Below, piece after piece: positions 51,262 through 59,193 of a DNA stretch of 64,000 bases (within the stretch, counting starts at the first letter, position 1; the number at the start of each line of letters is the position of its first letter). This DNA is from Kumtagia sp963839725. Its GTDB lineage: Bacteria; Pseudomonadota; Alphaproteobacteria; Rhizobiales; Rhizobiaceae. The position numbers were made by a program, and so were the translations under genes. The stretch spans positions 248,001-312,000 of the forward strand of contig CAWIWT010000022.1 in NCBI GenBank assembly GCA_963839725.1. The letters run 5' to 3'. The notes beneath the pieces were generated by a model. That model was not told where the DNA came from. It searched no databases and was given only the letters and a program-made list of their open reading frames with translations.

Positions 51262-52095
51262 TCAGCGGGGCGTCAAACCGAGCCGCTGTCGAGCTTCGGC
51301 GGGGGATGCGACCCGCCGCCCATATCTCTCTACGGCAGTTGCCGCCAGCGCGACCAGTTCCGCGTTGCTGCGGGCCAATCGATCTTTGGTGATCCGGATA
51401 TTGTCCTCCAGACCGGTACGTATGGCATCGGCTCCTCGCGAGAGCGCCCAATCCATGACGATGCTTTGATTGCGGCCAATACCGGCAGCCGTCCATGTGC
51501 AGGATGGAAAAAGCGTCTTCGCCTCACTAAGGAGAATGTCGAGCAGGCGCTCATTTGCTGGCAGCGCGTTTTGAACGCCCATGACGAATTGAATATGCGG
51601 GCGCTCGCTCAACAGGCCGAGGTCGACGAGCCGCCGCGCCGCATACAGATGCGACAGGTCGAATATTTCGATCTCCGGCAGGATTCCAAACGTCTTCATC
51701 CTGGCTGCCAGGTCATCGACCAGGCTTGGGTGGTTTTCGTAGATGATCGACGGGAAGTTGACCGAGCCCGTCGACAGCGAAGCCATATCCGGCTTGAGGT
51801 AAAGCGCCGCCCCGCGCGCGGCCGGATCGCGTCCGCGGCCCCCAGTCGAGAACTGCACGATCATGCCGGGGCAGTGCCTGCGCACGCCTTCCTGAACCGC
51901 GGCAAAGCGCTGCGGATCGGACGACGAACTCTGGTCGTCATTGCGGACATGGATGTGCACGAGCGACGCGCCCGCTTCGAACGCCTCGTGTGTCGACTCG
52001 ATCTGTTCGGCCACGCTGATCGGCACCGCCGGATTGTCTTGCTTGCGCGGCAGCGACCCCGTTATCGCGACGGTGATGATGCAAGGTTCAGCCAT
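51262..52095 (-). CDS. BKACE (DUF849) beta-keto acid cleavage enzyme
   Basis: The protein is 277 residues from ATG 52095 (GGAAA upstream). It belongs to the beta-keto acid cleavage family with zinc ligands in L-V-H-I-H-V-R (His47, His49), the N-terminal I-I-T-V-A-I-T-G-S, Q-F-S-T-G-G-R-G and the C-terminal G-A-D-A-I-R-T-G-L-E-D-N. These enzymes condense a beta-keto acid with acetyl-CoA and split it; Kce acts on 3-keto-5-aminohexanoate. The specificity here is unknown. The gene is divergent from the truncated QuiC-like fragment that starts just 65 bases away, so the deletion that truncated that gene may have joined the two. Confidence 0.85.
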   Translation of the reverse strand: MAEPCIITVAITGSLPRKQDNPAVPISVAEQIESTHEAFEAGASLVHIHVRNDDQSSSSDPQRFAAVQEGVRRHCPGMIVQFSTGGRGRDPAARGAALYLKPDMASLSTGSVNFPSIIYENHPSLVDDLAARMKTFGILPEIEIFDLSHLYAARRLVDLGLLSERPHIQFVMGVQNALPANERLLDILLSEAKTLFPSCTWTAAGIGRNQSIVMDWALSRGADAIRTGLEDNIRITKDRLARSNAELVALAATAVERYGRRVASPAEARQRLGLTPR

Positions 52096-52159
52096 TGTCG
52101 GCGTATTTCCGGATTTCGTCCAGGAGCCACGTTATCGCCAGGGGATATCCCCTTGTCCC

Positions 52160-52648
52160 AGGACCCGCAATCACATCGTCCGCAGCCAAGTCGTCGAGGG
52201 ATTGGACCAGCGCTTTCGCCTGACTTTGAACGGCGCCGAGAGCCGGCGCACCCTGGCTGGCCGTTTCATCGCCGAGACCTTTGGCTCCGGCGTTCAGCAT
52301 CTCGCCATGGCTACCGATGACATCTTCGCGACCTGGGAGAAATTGTTGTCCAAAGGCTTCCATCCCCTCCAGATCTCGGCAAACTACTACGATGATGTCG
52401 AGGCGCGCTTTGGCCTGGACCCGCACTTTGCCGACAGACTGCGTGCCTCGAATATTTTGTATGATCACGACGACAAGGGCGAATTTTTCCAACTCTACGC
52501 GCCGACTTTTGGCGAGGGCTTTATGTTTGAGATCGTGCAAAGACCCGGCGCTTATGCAGGCTATGGCGCGCCAAATGCACCGTTCCGAATTGCCGCGCAG
52601 AAGCGACTGATGAGACCAGTGGGAATGCCGAGGGTGCAATCCGCATGA
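52160..52648 (+). pseudogene. 3' half of a QuiC-like bifunctional gene (4-HPPD-like domain)
   Basis: From about 52160 the frame reads H-I-V-R-S-Q-V-V-E, then S-G-V-Q-H-L-A-M-A-T-D-D-I, N-I-L-Y-D-H-D-D-K-G-E-F-F-Q-L-Y and E-G-F-M-F-E-I-V-Q-R. This is the C-terminal HPPD-like VOC domain of the proteins named bifunctional sugar phosphate isomerase/4-hydroxyphenylpyruvate dioxygenase, some of which are 3-dehydroshikimate dehydratases (QuiC). The isomerase domain and the first half of the VOC part are missing and there is no start signal. Two metal ligands (His in VQHL, Glu in FEIV) remain of the three. The stop overlaps the pcaD start by ATGA, so the old operon structure survives. Confidence 0.7.
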
Positions 52649-53448
52649 AATTTCTTCGCATCAATGGTGCAACTATCCACTATGAATACCGGCCTGCGAC
52701 AGGCAAACCGACGATCGTCTTCATCAATTCGCTCGGTACCGACATGCGTATCTGGCATGAAGTCGGGCAAAGGCTTGTTGACGAATACGCGTTCGTTACA
52801 TTCGACAAGCGCGGCCATGGGCTCAGCGAATTGGGTGCCGGGGTGCGGTCTATTGAGACCTATGCCACCGACCTGGCCGATCTGCTCGACCATTTGGGCG
52901 TCAAAAGCTGCGTGATTTGCGGATTGTCGATCGGCGGCATCATTGCGCAATCTCTCTACACGTCGCGACCAGACATGATCGACGGGCTGATCCTTTGCGA
53001 TACGGCGGCAAAGATCGGTACCCCGGCGATGTGGAATGGGCGGATCGAGGCGACGCTTTCGCAAGGGATTGCAAGCTTCGCCGATGGGGTGATGGAAAAA
53101 TGGTTCACGCCGCGGTTTCATCGCGAGCGCGCCGACGAATTGGCGGGATACAGAACAATGCTGACGCGTCAGGAGCCGGCCGGTTATTCAGCGGCGTGCG
53201 CGGCGATCCGAGACGCGGATTTCATCGAAGCCGCCGCCGCAATCAAAGTGCCGACACTCTGCATTGTTGGTGACCAGGACGGTTCTACACCACCAGACCT
53301 CGTGGAAACATTTGCAAGGTCTGTTCCAGGTGCGCGCTTCGAGATTATCGCCAGTGCAGGACACATTCCATGCGTCGAGCAACCGGAACGATTGTCGTCA
53401 CTCATCAGAGAGTTCATGGAAAATGATCTCCGAAAGGCTCGGACATGA
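52645..53448 (+). CDS. pcaD: 3-oxoadipate enol-lactonase
   Basis: The protein is 267 residues from ATG 52645, overlapping the preceding stop. It is an alpha/beta hydrolase with Ser95 in C-G-L-S-I-G-G, the acid in V-G-D-Q-D-G-S-T-P-P (about 210-212) and His240 in A-G-H-I-P-C-V-E. The N-terminal I-N-S-L-G-T-D-M-R-I-W and F-D-K-R-G-H-G-L-S are typical of PcaD. PcaD hydrolyses 3-oxoadipate enol-lactone in the protocatechuate branch of the beta-ketoadipate pathway. Its flanks, a QuiC-like fragment before and a PcaC-like fragment after, each with ATGA overlap, strongly support this over a generic hydrolase. Confidence 0.85.
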   Translation: MKFLRINGATIHYEYRPATGKPTIVFINSLGTDMRIWHEVGQRLVDEYAFVTFDKRGHGLSELGAGVRSIETYATDLADLLDHLGVKSCVICGLSIGGIIAQSLYTSRPDMIDGLILCDTAAKIGTPAMWNGRIEATLSQGIASFADGVMEKWFTPRFHRERADELAGYRTMLTRQEPAGYSAACAAIRDADFIEAAAAIKVPTLCIVGDQDGSTPPDLVETFARSVPGARFEIIASAGHIPCVEQPERLSSLIREFMENDLRKART

Positions 53449-53687
53449 GTCGGTACGATCCGAGTGCCCGGCTCAAGCAAGGCATGGTGACGCGACGCTC
53501 GGTGCTGGGCGACGCCCACGTCGACCGGGCCGAAATACGATCGGATCTTAGACATCCCAAACGCCGGATGGAACCGCACCGCCCAAAACTGGGTGTCGCG
53601 CGCGCCAGGTTAGCCAAACGGCTTCGCCAACACCTACCACCTACGTCCGTTACGGAAGAACATTCACCGCGCGGGCTGCTACGATGA
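53445..53687 (+). pseudogene. N-terminal stub of 4-carboxymuconolactone decarboxylase (PcaC)
   Basis: An ATG overlapping the pcaD stop opens a frame beginning MSRYDPSARLKQGMVTRRSV then L-G-D-A-H-V-D-R-A-E. The phrase G-M-x-x-R-R-x-V-L-G-D-A-H-V-D-R-A is the N-terminus of PcaC. Beyond about 53535 the sequence is unrelated, the catalytic half is lost, and the frame runs to 53687 in random sequence. Together with the truncated QuiC gene this marks a degraded quinate/protocatechuate operon. If the stub is translated it would make a useless 80-residue peptide. Confidence 0.7.
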
Positions 53688-53723
53688 CGAAGCGTCAAGG
53701 GAGAGACCGAGACGTGGCGAGAT

Positions 53724-54644
53724 TCACTTCGGCAGCGGGTACCGGACATAGGCGAAGCGCTTCGAATCCGGCGACCATGAATTGACATTGATCGTCCCCT
53801 GTCCTCCGTTGAAGGCGTCGAGGTCGCGCTGGTCCTTGCCGTCGGGCGTCATCGTCCGCAGGATGACGGCGCGGTCGGCGGGATGGCCGGTAGTGCCTTC
53901 CGGATAGCTGATATAGGCGATCAGCGAGCCGTCCGGCGACGGGTGTGGGAACCAGTTGACGCGTTGATCGAAAGTCAGCCGCTGCAATCCAGTACCGTCC
54001 GGCCGGATACGGAAGATCTGGGCATGGCCGGGATAGGCCGCCGCTGCTTCCGAGTTGAAGTAAATCCATTGCCCGTCTGGGGAAAACTCCGGCCCATCGA
54101 CCGGACACTCGCCGTCGGTTAGGAGAACATCGTCTCCGCCACTGGCCGATAACGTACAGATATAGGTGACAGCACGGCCCTCCGCGTCTCGTTTCAGGCC
54201 GACATACGCCAGCGTCCCGCCGTCCGTCGAAATGCCGTGGAGATAGTGCCGGAAGCCACGCTCGGCAGTCTTTTCATTGGAAACACGCTGCGGAGCGCCG
54301 CCCTCGATCGGCAGGACGTAAAGGTGGCCATCATTCGAGGTGACAAAAATGCGGCGTCCGTCGGGCGCAATCACATGGTCGTTGTTGAGATTTTCGACAG
54401 GCGCGCTGTTAATGCGGTGAGGCCCATCCTGACCGTCCGGCGATATACGAAACAGCCTGCCGTCAGCGTTGTAGATCAGCCATCTCCCATCAGGCGTCCA
54501 GTTCGGCGCCTCGATCAGTTCTCCGGTGTCGTAAATGACCTGCGGCGACACGCCGTCGCGGTCGATCACCACCAGCTCGCAAATCTGTCCAGGTTGCAGC
54601 CGTCTTGCGCCCGGCCACGGCCGCATTGATTTTGCTGAGGGCAT
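53724..54644 (-). CDS. TolB-like beta-propeller (PD40/WD40-like) protein
   Basis: The protein is 306 residues from ATG 54644 (AGGAAA upstream). It has about five to six PD40-like repeats: W-T-P-D-G-R-W-L-I-Y-N-A-D-G-R-L-F-R-I, I-A-P-D-G-R-R-I-F-V-T-S-N-D-G-H-L-Y-V-L-P, F-S-P-D-G-Q-W-I-Y-F-N-S, P-S-P-D-G-S-L-I-A-Y-I-S-Y and W-S-P-D-S-K-R-F-A-Y-V. No signal peptide is visible. Relatives are annotated as TolB-family or biopolymer transporter proteins but are not the Tol-Pal TolB. The function is unknown; cytoplasmic sugar-related roles have been proposed because of gene neighbourhoods. Next to a D-threonine aldolase-like gene in divergent orientation. Confidence 0.75.
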   Translation of the reverse strand: MPSAKSMRPWPGARRLQPGQICELVVIDRDGVSPQVIYDTGELIEAPNWTPDGRWLIYNADGRLFRISPDGQDGPHRINSAPVENLNNDHVIAPDGRRIFVTSNDGHLYVLPIEGGAPQRVSNEKTAERGFRHYLHGISTDGGTLAYVGLKRDAEGRAVTYICTLSASGGDDVLLTDGECPVDGPEFSPDGQWIYFNSEAAAAYPGHAQIFRIRPDGTGLQRLTFDQRVNWFPHPSPDGSLIAYISYPEGTTGHPADRAVILRTMTPDGKDQRDLDAFNGGQGTINVNSWSPDSKRFAYVRYPLPK

Positions 54645-54838
54645 CCCGGGTTTCCTGCAGTGAACCTTGCGGGAGGATCTTTGAACCAGCGCGCGCGCCA
54701 GTTCAACCGGCTTGCCAGAACGTCATGGAGGCCCGACGCACATTCTGGCTCTGCGATTGGCGTGGCATATCGCTTTTTTCCTCTATGATCGGCCCGAAAT
54801 CTGGTTGGATGGACGCGATCAAACGGGAGATTTGTGTG

Positions 54839-55897
54839 ATGCGTGTTGAGGATCTGGATACGCCGGCAATCGTGATCGACCACCGCCTTGTCGAAGCAAA
54901 CCTGAAGCGCGCGCAGGAACATGCGGACAGTCATGGCCTGAAGCTCCGGCCTCATATCAAGACACACAAATTGCCGCTGTTCGCGCAACGCCAGGTGGAA
55001 CTTGGGGCGGCCGGCATCACATGCCAAAAGATCGGCGAGGCCGAAGTAATGGCCGACGCCGGGATTACCGACATTTTCATTCCCTACAACATAATCGGCG
55101 ATCAAAAGCTAAAACAACTCAAGACGCTGCATGGACGCGTGACTCTGTCGGTGACAGCCGACAGCATGGAGGCGGTTGATGGCTATGGCGCTGCCTTTGC
55201 CGATGCCTCACCTCCGCTCACTGTTCTGGTGGAATGCGACACCGGCGGCGGGCGCTGCGGCGTGCAGTCCCCAGCGGAGGCTCTGGCGCTGGCAAAGCAT
55301 ATCCGAACCTATCCCGGACTGCGCTTCGGCGGCCTGATGACCTATCCGGCGCGCCGCAAGACCGCCGAGGTTGACGGCTGGTTCCGCGAAGCGCGGGCGC
55401 TTTTCGAAGCCGAGGGCATCGAAGTGCCTACCGTCTCGACCGGAGGCTCGCCGGATTTCTATGCCGGTGGCACCATCGCTTCGGCGACCGAACATCGGCC
55501 AGGCACCTATATCTATTCGGACCGCATGCAGGTCGCTTTCGGCCACAGCAGGATCGAGGACTGCGCCCTGACAGTGCTGGCGACCGTCGTCAGTCGCCCG
55601 ACGCCGGACCGGGCCATCCTCGACACCGGCTCCAAGGCGCTCGCCGCGGATACCTGTTCGGAGCCGGGTTACGGCTATCTGGTCGAGTATCCTCGGGCTG
55701 TGATCACGGCACTCAACGAAGAGCATGCCATCGTCGACGTCTCGAAATGCGCGACGCGTCCCGCCATCGGCGATAAGGTGCGGGTCATCCCCAACCACGT
55801 CTGCGTGGTGTCCAACCTGTTCGACACTGTCAATCTCGTGGAGGACGGCGTGGTCGTCGAGACCTTGCCGGTGGCAGCGAGAGGCCGCCTCAGTTGA
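54839..55897 (+). CDS. D-threonine aldolase / DSD1-family PLP enzyme
   Basis: The protein is 352 residues from ATG 54839 with GGGAG upstream. It starts MRVEDLDTPAIVIDHRLVEA and has an alanine-racemase-like N-terminal barrel with PLP-Lys in R-P-H-I-K-T-H-K (Lys41), V-E-C-D-T-G-G-G-R-C-G-V, and S-T-G-G-S-P-D-F-Y. The C-terminal domain carries D-T-G-S-K-A-L-A-A-D and I-P-N-H-V-C-V-V-S-N with His and Cys metal ligands of the D-serine dehydratase/D-threonine aldolase family. It cleaves D-3-hydroxy amino acids. The neighbouring cupin (D-lyxose isomerase type) in convergent orientation is typical of sugar or amino-acid catabolic islands of rhizobia. Confidence 0.85.
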   Translation: MRVEDLDTPAIVIDHRLVEANLKRAQEHADSHGLKLRPHIKTHKLPLFAQRQVELGAAGITCQKIGEAEVMADAGITDIFIPYNIIGDQKLKQLKTLHGRVTLSVTADSMEAVDGYGAAFADASPPLTVLVECDTGGGRCGVQSPAEALALAKHIRTYPGLRFGGLMTYPARRKTAEVDGWFREARALFEAEGIEVPTVSTGGSPDFYAGGTIASATEHRPGTYIYSDRMQVAFGHSRIEDCALTVLATVVSRPTPDRAILDTGSKALAADTCSEPGYGYLVEYPRAVITALNEEHAIVDVSKCATRPAIGDKVRVIPNHVCVVSNLFDTVNLVEDGVVVETLPVAARGRLS

Positions 55898-55915
55898 GGA
55901 ACCGGCACACGTGAA

Positions 55916-56596
55916 TCAGGCCAGGTACGAATCGTAGTCCGACACCAGCAAATGCACCGGCGGTTCGTCTTCCTCGATCTCGGCGAAGCGGCCGACCGGA
56001 TCGGCGAAGATATTGTCGGTCAGATCGTCATTGACGGTCGAGACTTCGCCAACAAGAACGTCGGCGCGTTCGCCCCAGAAGGCGTGCCAGACGCCCGGCA
56101 TAAGCGTCACACTCTCACCCGGTTCGAGCACCAGCTTTCCGCCGGCAGGCAGCTTTCGCATCACTCCATCGGTGGGAACGCGCACTTCGGCGCCGCGGTC
56201 GATGCCGCCGTCCGCGCCTGACATGAACAGTTCGAGCACCAGTCTGCCACCGCCGCGATTGATGATGTCCTCGGCCTTCACGACATGCCGGTGCATCGGG
56301 CAGAACTGGTTCTTGCGCGTGATCATGATCTTTTCGGCATAGACCATACCGCCCCCACGGCTGAGGTCCTCGGCGCGGCCATTGCGCACGGTGAACAGGA
56401 ACAGGCCGATCTCGTTGAATTTGCCCTGCCCGAAGTCGGTGATGTCCCAGCCGAGCCGCGAGCCGATAATGCCCTCCGGCCTGCGCTTCTTGAGTTCATC
56501 CGGAGTCCAATAGGCAAACGGCGGCATGATGTAGCCGAAGGAGCGGATGAAGGCATCGCCTTCCCGAAGTATCTCGTTGACACGCGACCGCTTCAT
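55916..56596 (-). CDS. D-lyxose/D-mannose ketol-isomerase-like cupin
   Basis: The protein is 226 residues from ATG 56596, behind GCAGGAGGAA. The cupin fold carries metal ligands His102, His104 and Glu109 (C-P-M-H-R-H-V-V-K-A-E-D) and His171 (M-P-G-V-W-H-A-F-W). N-terminal M-K-R-S-R-V-N-E-I-L and F-A-Y-W-T-P-D-E-L match the D-lyxose isomerase (YdaE-like) family, about 225 residues long. It interconverts ketose and aldose sugars with a metal ion. An upstream extension of 74 codons has no homology and lacks a good ribosome binding site, so the shorter start was taken. Confidence 0.85.
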   Translation of the reverse strand: MKRSRVNEILREGDAFIRSFGYIMPPFAYWTPDELKKRRPEGIIGSRLGWDITDFGQGKFNEIGLFLFTVRNGRAEDLSRGGGMVYAEKIMITRKNQFCPMHRHVVKAEDIINRGGGRLVLELFMSGADGGIDRGAEVRVPTDGVMRKLPAGGKLVLEPGESVTLMPGVWHAFWGERADVLVGEVSTVNDDLTDNIFADPVGRFAEIEEDEPPVHLLVSDYDSYLA

Positions 56597-56845
56597 GGCT
56601 TCCTCCTGCACGCTTTTCATGCCCGGGAACCCGCGCTGCCGCAAGGTCACAGGCGCTTTGCCGCATGGAATAGGGCATCCCGCGTGGAAATTTGATGGAG
56701 CAACAGTTGACCCTCGGCCGGTGGCTGACGTAACCGTCACGGCGTCTTTCAGCCGGTTGCCAACAGATGCGTTTTCCTTTGAATTGGTTCTCGAAAGCGC
56801 CTGCTGATACAGGCACACCGGCGGCGCATCCGAAGGAGCAAGCGC

Positions 56846-57127
56846 ATGAGCGTTCAGGACATAGCCGAAAAGCTGCGGTCACGCGTCGAAAGCGCCGACT
56901 TTGACAAGTCGGTGAAGTTCGACACCGGCAGCGATGGCGTCATCATGATCAACGGCAAGACCATCTCGACGACCGATGGCCCCGCCGACTGCACGATCTC
57001 GCTCACCCTCGACGACCTTGAAGCGCTGATCGCGGGCGACCTCAGCCCGACCATGGCCTTCATGACCGGCAAGATCAAAGTGACCGGCGACATGACCATC
57101 GCCATGGGTCTCAGCCAGCTTATCTAA
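56846..57127 (+). CDS. SCP2 sterol-binding domain protein
   Basis: The protein is 93 residues from ATG 56846, behind GAAGGAG. It consists of one SCP2 domain: G-S-D-G-V-I-M-I-N-G-K-T-I-S, A-D-C-T-I-S-L-T-L-D-D-L-E-A-L-I-A-G-D-L-S-P-T-M-A-F-M-T-G-K-I-K-V-T-G-D. Such proteins bind acyl or lipid ligands; in rhizobia they are short and cytosolic, often called SCP2 sterol-binding. It is a single gene with a strong terminator just after it. Confidence 0.9.
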   Translation: MSVQDIAEKLRSRVESADFDKSVKFDTGSDGVIMINGKTISTTDGPADCTISLTLDDLEALIAGDLSPTMAFMTGKIKVTGDMTIAMGLSQLI

Positions 57128-57137
57128 GGCCTTTTAA

Positions 57138-57166
57138 GAACCCGCTGCCCTGCCGGGAGCGGGTTC
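57138..57166. terminator. Bidirectional hairpin between SCP2 and GNAT genes
   Basis: GAACCCGCT pairs with AGCGGGTTC around an 11-base loop. It sits between convergent genes, 10 bases after the SCP2 stop and 10 before the GNAT stop. It lacks a long U tract on either side, but the position is typical of a shared terminator. Confidence 0.6.
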
Positions 57167-57175
57167 CTGCATTTG

Positions 57176-57898
57176 TCAGGCAGCCCGCGATAGACGCTGG
57201 CTCGCCTCGATCTTGCGGCCAGATGCACGCAGTACGCCGCGCACGCCGTCCAGGGCGCCTTCCACGAGTTCCAGCGCCAGGAAACGATGCCGCTCATATG
57301 GCCCCGGCATCGCCAGCGAACCGGTTTTCTCCGCCGAGAAGCCAAAGCGCGCATAGTAGGGCGCATCGCCGACGAGCAGGATCGCCGCATGGCCGAGCCG
57401 TTTTGCTTCGGACACGGCATGCTGCATCAGCGCTGAGCCTATGCCTACGCTTTTCACCGCCGGATCGACCGCCAGCGGGCCAAGCAGCAGGGCGGGCACG
57501 TCGACGCTGCTAATCTCCCCTCTTGAGGGGGAGATGGCCGGCAGGCCAGAGGGGGGCACGACAGAGCGCCCTTGTTCCACGAAATTTTCGGCGACGGCGA
57601 TCAACGGAGAGGTCAGCAGGACAGCACCCCCCTCTGTCCTGCCGGACATCTCCCCCTCAAGGGGGGAGATTGGCAGCTCCACCGTCACATCCCACAGCCT
57701 TACAGTCCCAACAACGGCGCCCGATGCATCCCGCGCAACAAATGCAAGCCCCTCCGACGGCTTGCGGCCACGCCGCAACTTCTCCGACGACTTGCGGCGA
57801 CGGCCCGGCCCCATGGCGCGGTCGAGCAGCACCTCGCGCGCGGTTATGTCGCCAGCCTGTTCGGCTGCAACGGTGACGCGCGTGGATCTCCCCCACAA
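57176..57898 (-). CDS. GNAT acetyltransferase with an in-frame palindromic insertion
   Basis: The protein is 240 residues as read from TTG 57898. The first part (A-G-D-I-T-A-R-E-V-L-L-D-R-A-M-G-P, E-G-L-A-F-V-A-R-D-A-S-G-A-V-V-G-T-V-R-L-W-D-V) and the last part (A-L-L-L-G-P-L-A-V-D-P-A-V-K-S-V-G-I-G-S-A-L-M with the acetyl-CoA loop, then V-L-L-V-G-D-A-P-Y-Y-A-R-F-G-F) form one GNAT domain. Between them about 54 residues (L-P-I-S-P-L-E-G-E-M-S ... S-P-S-R-G-E-I-S) are encoded by a palindromic element at 57512-57671. The insert lies between strand beta-3 and the beta-4/acetyl-CoA region, a loop site in the family. The start codon itself lies in another copy of the repeat (57886-57908), so the native start may be lost. 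Activity is unknown. Confidence 0.72.
   Translation of the reverse strand: MWGRSTRVTVAAEQAGDITAREVLLDRAMGPGRRRKSSEKLRRGRKPSEGLAFVARDASGAVVGTVRLWDVTVELPISPLEGEMSGRTEGGAVLLTSPLIAVAENFVEQGRSVVPPSGLPAISPSRGEISSVDVPALLLGPLAVDPAVKSVGIGSALMQHAVSEAKRLGHAAILLVGDAPYYARFGFSAEKTGSLAMPGPYERHRFLALELVEGALDGVRGVLRASGRKIEASQRLSRAA
57512..57671. repeat. Palindromic element inserted in the GNAT coding sequence
   Basis: The ends are inverted: AATCTCCCCTC-TT-GAGGGGGAGAT at the left, matching ATCTCCCCCTCAAGGGGGGAGATT at the right (given by ends), with further pairing of GGCCGGCAGGCCAGAGGGGGG to CCCCCCTCTGTCCTGCCGG. The core contains ACGAAATTTTCGGCGACGGC. The length is about 160 bp. This TCTCCCCCTTGAGGGGGAGA family is a familiar rhizobial repeat that is normally intergenic. 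Confidence 0.78.
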
Positions 57899-57918
57899 GG
57901 GGGGAGATTGGCAGCGTC
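57886..57918. repeat. Partial copy of the same palindromic repeat at the GNAT start
   Basis: ATCTCCCCC-ACAAG-GGGGGGAGAT is followed by TGGCAGCGTCACC, matching the right end of the element at 57512-57671 (GGGGGGAGATTGGCAGC). The TTG read as the GNAT start lies in its loop. Confidence 0.62.
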
Positions 57919-58059
57919 ACCACCGCACCCAGTTCACCAATATTGTCGTAACCTTCCATTTCGAAGAAAATCCTTCACCCGCAGAGGTCTGTTCCACAAG
58001 CGAACCTGGTGCCGGAAAAGCACCCGACGGCAGGCCGATCTGTCCAGCTCTTGCAGCGG

Positions 58060-59193
58060 TCAGATCACGTAGGATCGGAGCGGCTCAAAGCCGTTGAACG
58101 CCACCGACGCATAGGTGGTGGTGTATGCGCCGGTTCCCTCGATCAGAACCTCGTCGCCGATGGTCAGCGACAACGGCAGCGGATACGGCGTCTTCTCGTA
58201 CATGACGTCGGCGGAATCGCAGGTCGGGCCGGCAAGCACGCAAGGCGCCCTCTCGTCCGCGTCACGCTCGGTAACGATCGGATAGCGGATCGCCTCGTCC
58301 ATAGTCTCGGCGAGACCGCCGAACTTGCCGATGTCGAGATAGACCCAGCGCACGTTGTCGTTGTCGGCCTTCTTGGAGATCAGCACGACTTCCGACTTGA
58401 TGACACCCGCATTGCCGACCATGCCGCGGCCTGGCTCGATGATGGTCTCCGGGATCGCGTTGCCGAAGTGCTTGCGCAGCGCCGAGAAGATCGCCTCGCC
58501 ATAGGCGCGGGCCACCGGCACGTCCTTCAGGTAACGGGTCGGGAAACCGCCGCCCATATTGACCATCTTCAGCACGATGCCTTCCTCGGCCAAGGTCGCG
58601 AAGACGCGCTTGGCGTCGCCCAGCGCACGGTCCCATGCGGTCAGGTCGCACTGCTGCGAACCGACGTGGAACGACACTCCATAGGCGTCGAGGCCGAGCG
58701 ACTTGGCATGACGCAGCACGTCCACCGCCATCGCGGGCACACAGCCGAATTTGCGCGACAGCGGCCACTCGGCGCCTTCTCCATCGGTCAGGACCCGGCA
58801 GAACACCTTGGAGCCAGGTGCCGCGCGCGCCACCTTCTCCACCTCTTCCACGCAATCGACGGCAAAGAGGCGGATGCCGAGTTCATAGGCGCGCGCCACA
58901 TCGCGCTCCTTCTTGATGGTGTTGCCGAAGGAGATGCGGTCTGCGGGAGCGCCCGCATCCATCGCCATCTCGACTTCGGCAACCGACGCGGTGTCGAAGG
59001 ACGAACCCATCGAGGCAAGCAGGCGCAGGATTTCCGGCGCCGGGTTTGCCTTCACCGCGTAGTAGATCTTGGAATCCGGAAGCGCCTTCTCGAAGGCGCG
59101 GAAATTGTCGCGCACCACGTCGAGATCGACGACCAGGCAAGGGCCGCTCGGACGGCGGGTGGCAAGGAAATCGAGGATGCGCTGGGTGGCCAT
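58060..59193 (-). CDS. Ornithine/lysine/DAP decarboxylase, fold III PLP
   Basis: The protein is 377 residues from ATG 59193, behind GGAGAG; an ATG nine codons upstream is less likely. It has an N-terminal TIM barrel with PLP-Lys48 in Y-Y-A-V-K-A-N-P-A-P, F-D-T-A-S-V-A-E, S-F-H-V-G-S-Q-Q, G-G-G-F-P-T and E-P-G-R-G-M-V-G-N-A-G, and a C-terminal beta domain with the active-site Cys in G-P-T-C-D-S-A-D-V-M-Y. This is the short eukaryotic-like ODC form of rhizobia, which can also decarboxylate lysine. It makes putrescine for polyamines. A long leader (59194 to about 59600) precedes it and is a candidate regulatory RNA. Confidence 0.9.
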   Translation of the reverse strand: MATQRILDFLATRRPSGPCLVVDLDVVRDNFRAFEKALPDSKIYYAVKANPAPEILRLLASMGSSFDTASVAEVEMAMDAGAPADRISFGNTIKKERDVARAYELGIRLFAVDCVEEVEKVARAAPGSKVFCRVLTDGEGAEWPLSRKFGCVPAMAVDVLRHAKSLGLDAYGVSFHVGSQQCDLTAWDRALGDAKRVFATLAEEGIVLKMVNMGGGFPTRYLKDVPVARAYGEAIFSALRKHFGNAIPETIIEPGRGMVGNAGVIKSEVVLISKKADNDNVRWVYLDIGKFGGLAETMDEAIRYPIVTERDADERAPCVLAGPTCDSADVMYEKTPYPLPLSLTIGDEVLIEGTGAYTTTYASVAFNGFEPLRSYVI

